Source: Calliopum simillimum
Taxonomy: Eukaryota; Arthropoda; Insecta; Diptera; Lauxaniidae
Length of the DNA stretch: 64,000 nt
Assembly (NCBI GenBank): GCA_951812925.1
Contig: OX638370.1
Coordinates: 30,433,964 to 30,497,963, forward strand
Direction: 5' to 3'
Shown: positions 60,767 to 64,000 of the stretch, piece after piece
Layout: every line of letters begins with the position of its first letter
How positions within the stretch are numbered: position 1 is the stretch's first letter
Notes under the pieces: generated by a model
Database searches by the model: none
What the model was told of the DNA's origin: nothing
What the model saw: the letters and a program-made list of their open reading frames with translations, nothing else
Program-made: the position numbers and the translations under genes

Positions 60767-61565
60767 CGTTGCCGTTGTGAATGAATGGGGAGAAGATGGG
60801 TTAATTAAAAAGGAACAACACTGCAGCAGCCTAATTAAAGTTGATTTTTAGTTTAGTTGAGTGGACAAATGTTGTACGCTTGTAGTTGACTGCACAACCT
60901 TTTAAAAAAAGCACTTTCGATTTTTTTTCTCTGATTTCGAACTTTTAATTAAATTTATTATTTTCGCAGCACAAATAAACTTTTATTAAAACACCCAATA
61001 ATAAATTTTATACATTTTTTTTTTATTATAAAATTTGTTGCAAAATTTAAATTTTTTATATTATAGCAATTGAGGTTTATAGCGTTGGGAAAACCTTAAG
61101 TTAATGATTTTTGGCTGCTTTATTCTCTCATAAGTTCGCAGATTGGGGGAATATTAAAAAAAATATGTAAAAATATACAAAATAATTTTTTTATTTGAAC
61201 TAATCGAAAAAGTTCTCTCATAAAAATTGTTTTTTGTGAACAAAACTGGCTGAAAATGTTTGCCTTATCCGCTAGAACTTTACCGTATTTTATCCATAGG
61301 CCAAAAATTTCTCAAGTGAGCCACCTAAGAAATTAAACGTAACAAAAGCTTTTAAAAAATATTGTTTTGTTACAACTAGTAAAGATTTTGTAAGCATCTT
61401 ACGAAAAAAGTGTATATGGCATAAAATGGAGAGTGCCCACATATGTTTTATAATTTTCTCAAAGGCGGAGAAGTAGCCTTAATTTTATGAACCTATTTGA
61501 AATAGGAATTTTCAACAAAAAATGAAAAATGTTGGTCCAAAAACAAATACCATTTTATTCCTCGG
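60767..61565. other. Upstream of the alternative aPKC exon
   Basis: AT-rich with no exon recognised. A promoter for the PB1-less isoform would lie here, but no convincing TATA/Inr pair was found. Confidence 0.35.
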
Positions 61566-62380
61566 CTTATGCTATCTTAGAAAAACAAAAATAATTTTTT
61601 TTGTCATCATGCAGGAATATCCATTTTAGTGGCATTTTCCAAGTTGCATATGGCATCATAGTGTTTTGTAGTATGTCTTTATAATCATTAGACTTCATTA
61701 TGCCTTCAACACTTTGCATTGGACCGATTCCTTGCGCAGAGGAGCATCCCCAGACCATGATACTACAATCTCTATGTTAGACAGTTCTTCTTGTATATTT
61801 CAGGCTTAGCCTATCTCTCTTTGGTCTTTTCATAAGACTGTTACCATTCGATCCGCATAAATTAAACTTGGACTCGTCAAAAAAGATGGTAAAAGTCTTG
61901 TGAGAATACCAAGGACAGAATGGCTAAGTCCGAAATATACAAGAGGAACTGTCTAGAATAGAGGTTGTAGAATCATTGTCTGGGGATGCTTCTCTGCGCA
62001 AGGAATCGGTCCAATTAAAAGTGTTGTAGGCATAATGAAGTCTAATGATTATAAAGACATACTACAAAATACTATGATGCCATATGCAACTTGGAAAATG
62101 GCACTAAAATGGATATTCCTGCATGATAACAACCCTAAACACACGTCGAAAGTGATAAAAGATTGGATAAAATGGCAAAATATTGATGTTGCCCAAAGGA
62201 GTCGCCAGTTCTAAACCCAATCAAATCGTCAAGTCACGAAAATGCATTGCTTATTATGCAATCAAAAATTTAGAAAACAGGATGAGTTGTTTAATGAAGT
62301 TAAAAAACGGTAGCAGGACATTCCGCACTCATTTGAAAATAGTTTCATCGCATCCAGGCCAAAAAGATGCACTGCTGTTA
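61566..62380. pseudogene. Tc1-like transposase, two head-to-head fragments
   Basis: Minus strand 61905-61570: IFFDESKFNLCGSNGN, KYTRRTV, SIMVWGCSSAQGIGP, MKSNDYKDILQNTMM, FLHDDKK. Plus strand 61905-62360: SPKYTRGTV, IIVWGCFSAQGIGPIKS, the same MKSNDYKDIL stretch, FLHDNNPKHTSKVIKDW, then SPVLNPIK. The first Asp is in the minus copy only; the third, expected in SPDLNPI, is Val. Frames are broken in both. 62643-62670 (AAATGTTTTGCACAGCACTG) looks like the element's right terminal repeat. Confidence 0.75.
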
Positions 62381-63026
62381 TAAAAAACAGGGGTTAATCC
62401 ATTAAATATTGATTTTTTTACTTATTAATTTTTAATTTAGATTAATAGTTTCAAATGTTTTGCACAGCCAATACCGATACATTTTTTTATTGCACTAAAG
62501 TTTTAGTTTTGTATAAGTGATGTATGGACTTTTTGTTTTTGTTTTATAAACAACAATATAAATGACATAAAACCTCATACCAAGTATTTTATTTGCATCT
62601 GTTTTAGTGCCCAAAAATTGGTGATTCAGTTTTAAGTCTTTTTGGTTGCAAATGTTTTGCACAGCACTGTTTATGTTTTTATTCGATAATAAATCCGCTC
62701 TTACTGACGCTTATTTTAGCCAAGAAACAAGTTGTTGACCATTATAATTAAGCAATATTGACAGAGAAGCTACGAACCAGGGATCACAATAGATGGATCC
62801 AAGATCAGCAATCGCAAAGCATGTTTTATTATTTAAACCAGACCTTGAAATAAACTTTTTTAAAGTTAGGTTAAACTTAAAAATCATTTAGATGATTTCA
62901 TAAAAGTTTAAAAAAACATTAGAAAAAATTAAATTTTAAAATAAGTTTTCTCAATAAATATTTTTTTTAAATGAACACATCATTGTGAAAAAAAATACCT
63001 TGAAAAAAGACCCAGTGACTGTGTAA
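62381..63026. other. Tc1-like element 3' flank and AT-rich sequence
   Basis: Includes the Tc1-like terminus at 62643-62670 and an internal echo of it at 62448-62468. Nothing else recognised. Confidence 0.45.
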
Positions 63027-63340
63027 GAAGATAAAATGTGACCGTTTTGGAAACATTTTTGAATTAAAATTTATTGCACCAATCGATGAGAAAAGGTCGA
63101 AAATAAATTTTGGACATGATCAGAGAAGTCTCAGAGCCCTCTAAGAGACCGTTTTTACAAAAATGGGCCCATCACGGTCACTTGCAGGGCTCCTTGGCTT
63201 AAAATTATCACTTACAAAATTTATTTTCGACCTTTCCTCATCGATTGTATGTATGTATTCTCCTTTAACTCCTAGGAGGAGCATAGGGCCGATTGGTGCA
63301 ATACAATTTTTTTACAAAAATGGGCCATATTTTATCTTCC
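63027..63340. repeat. MITE with ~85-bp arms, split by a LINE tail
   Basis: AGATAAAATGTGACC, TTATTGCACCAATCGATGAG and AAAGGTCGAAAATAAATTTT occur in the left arm and inverted in the right. The right arm is interrupted at 63248-63290. Confidence 0.8.
63248..63290 (-). mobile_element. RTE-like LINE 3' tail, 43 bp
   Basis: Minus strand GGCCCTATGCTCCTCCTAGG, short 3' UTR and (CATA)n. Flanked by GATTG (63243-63247, 63291-63295). The other arm of the MITE shows the uninterrupted target. Confidence 0.88.
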
Positions 63341-64000
63341 AGCTCTATGGATAAGTATGTAATTTCTTATACCCACTTCAGTCAATGGAACTTTTTTAAG
63401 GTATTTCTTTTTTTTTAATTTTTTTAATTTTTATGTGTCAAGTTTTTTTAAAAAACTTTTAAGAATAAAAGTTTAAAAAAACTTATATGTATGTAACAAG
63501 AGTTTTTGGATTCAAGTATACAAGTTTCAAAGTCTGTTTTAAGGGAACATTCGCTTTTGTAATTGAAAACAAAAAAACACTTTTTAAAAATTTTATTATG
63601 AAAAAACTATTATATTTATTGACAAAATTTCTTTTGAAAATTGTTAAGTATTGTCCAAAAAATATGATAAAAATTTTATTTGTTTTATTTTTAGTTTCCC
63701 TTGGCTGCTGTAGAGGGCGTCATCCAAAAGTTACTTTTCAAACTGGTAGGAAATTTTTCTACGAATCTGCTCGACGGATTTTAAAAGTCCAAAAAGCATT
63801 CGATTACTCATAAAAAATATGAAACAATAAACCTCTCAAAGTTTTAAAAAATACGCCACCCTTTTTTTTACGGGGCATTTTTTGAGGTTAAGTCCCTCAA
63901 TTTTTTCGGATTTTTTTATAAATATTCATACAAAATCTTCAAAATATAAAAAAGTATGGTTTTTAAAGGCTTATTGTCTAGTTTTGGGTCTCAAGAATAA
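63341..64000. other. AT-rich window end, no gene supported
   Basis: A 108-residue open frame (63487-63813) starts MYVTRVFGFKYTS and is Lys/Phe/Leu-rich with a hydrophobic middle. No motif is recognised and base composition equals the surroundings. Confidence 0.3.

Noticed and set aside
63487..63813. 108-residue open frame near the window end
   Set aside because: Lys/Phe-rich translation of AT-rich DNA without motif, codon bias or splice context.

Overview
The window is nuclear DNA of a higher (cyclorrhaphan) fly. Three observations support this. There is a multi-exon atypical protein kinase C (aPKC) gene whose readable exons look very like my recollection of the Drosophila gene. There are DINE-1/Helentron-type repeats with subterminal inverted repeats and a hairpin plus CTAG end. 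There are many mariner, Tc1, hAT, Harbinger and LINE relics in an AT-rich background. The species cannot be named from sequence alone; the large introns and dense repeats argue against a compact Drosophila genome.

Layout. 1-552 (minus) is the 5' part of a secreted trypsin-like protease with a readable TATA/Inr promoter. A decayed inverted copy of that promoter and signal peptide lies at 1711-1885, with a long-TIR mariner derivative between them. 2815-4730 is a dead RTE-like LINE. 5280-6021 (plus) is an intact two-exon FAIM gene. 7.4-9.4 kb holds two DINE-1-like elements flanking a ~175-bp tandem repeat. 10.2-21.6 kb is built from a segmental duplication carrying two copies of an unusual minus-strand gene: membrane anchor, collagen-like Gly-Thr-Pro repeats, then a chitin-binding (CBM14-like) domain. 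It is interrupted by an I-type LINE, a mariner, SINEs and MITEs. 22-29 kb is a transposon nest whose innermost element has 5-bp target duplications and ends that read like V(D)J recombination signals with 23- and 12-bp spacers, i.e. Transib-like. 29-43 kb is AT-rich with several very long hairpins, a Harbinger element, a hAT MITE and Tc1/mariner relics. 43.3-60.8 kb (minus) is aPKC. 57-64 kb is mostly DINE-1-like copies, a rearranged Tc1-like transposase and MITEs.

Genes. aPKC reads as eight coding exons that splice in phase from an alternative first exon (no PB1 domain in this window) through pseudosubstrate, C1, kinase domain and AGC tail. Two interchangeable tail exons (50215-50336, 46841-46956) have the same phases. 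The annotated stop is TGA-C. The same reading frame continues for 13 codons to a strong splice donor, and joins in phase a 65-codon open 3' exon, which suggests stop-codon readthrough. FAIM, the protease and the collagen-like pair show no operon-like relationship; they are separate eukaryotic genes.

Strongest leads: (1) the Transib/RSS-like element at 27229-28635; (2) the candidate aPKC readthrough extension; (3) the duplicated anchored-collagen-chitin-binding genes; (4) a set of insertions dated and delimited by empty sites or exact target duplications.
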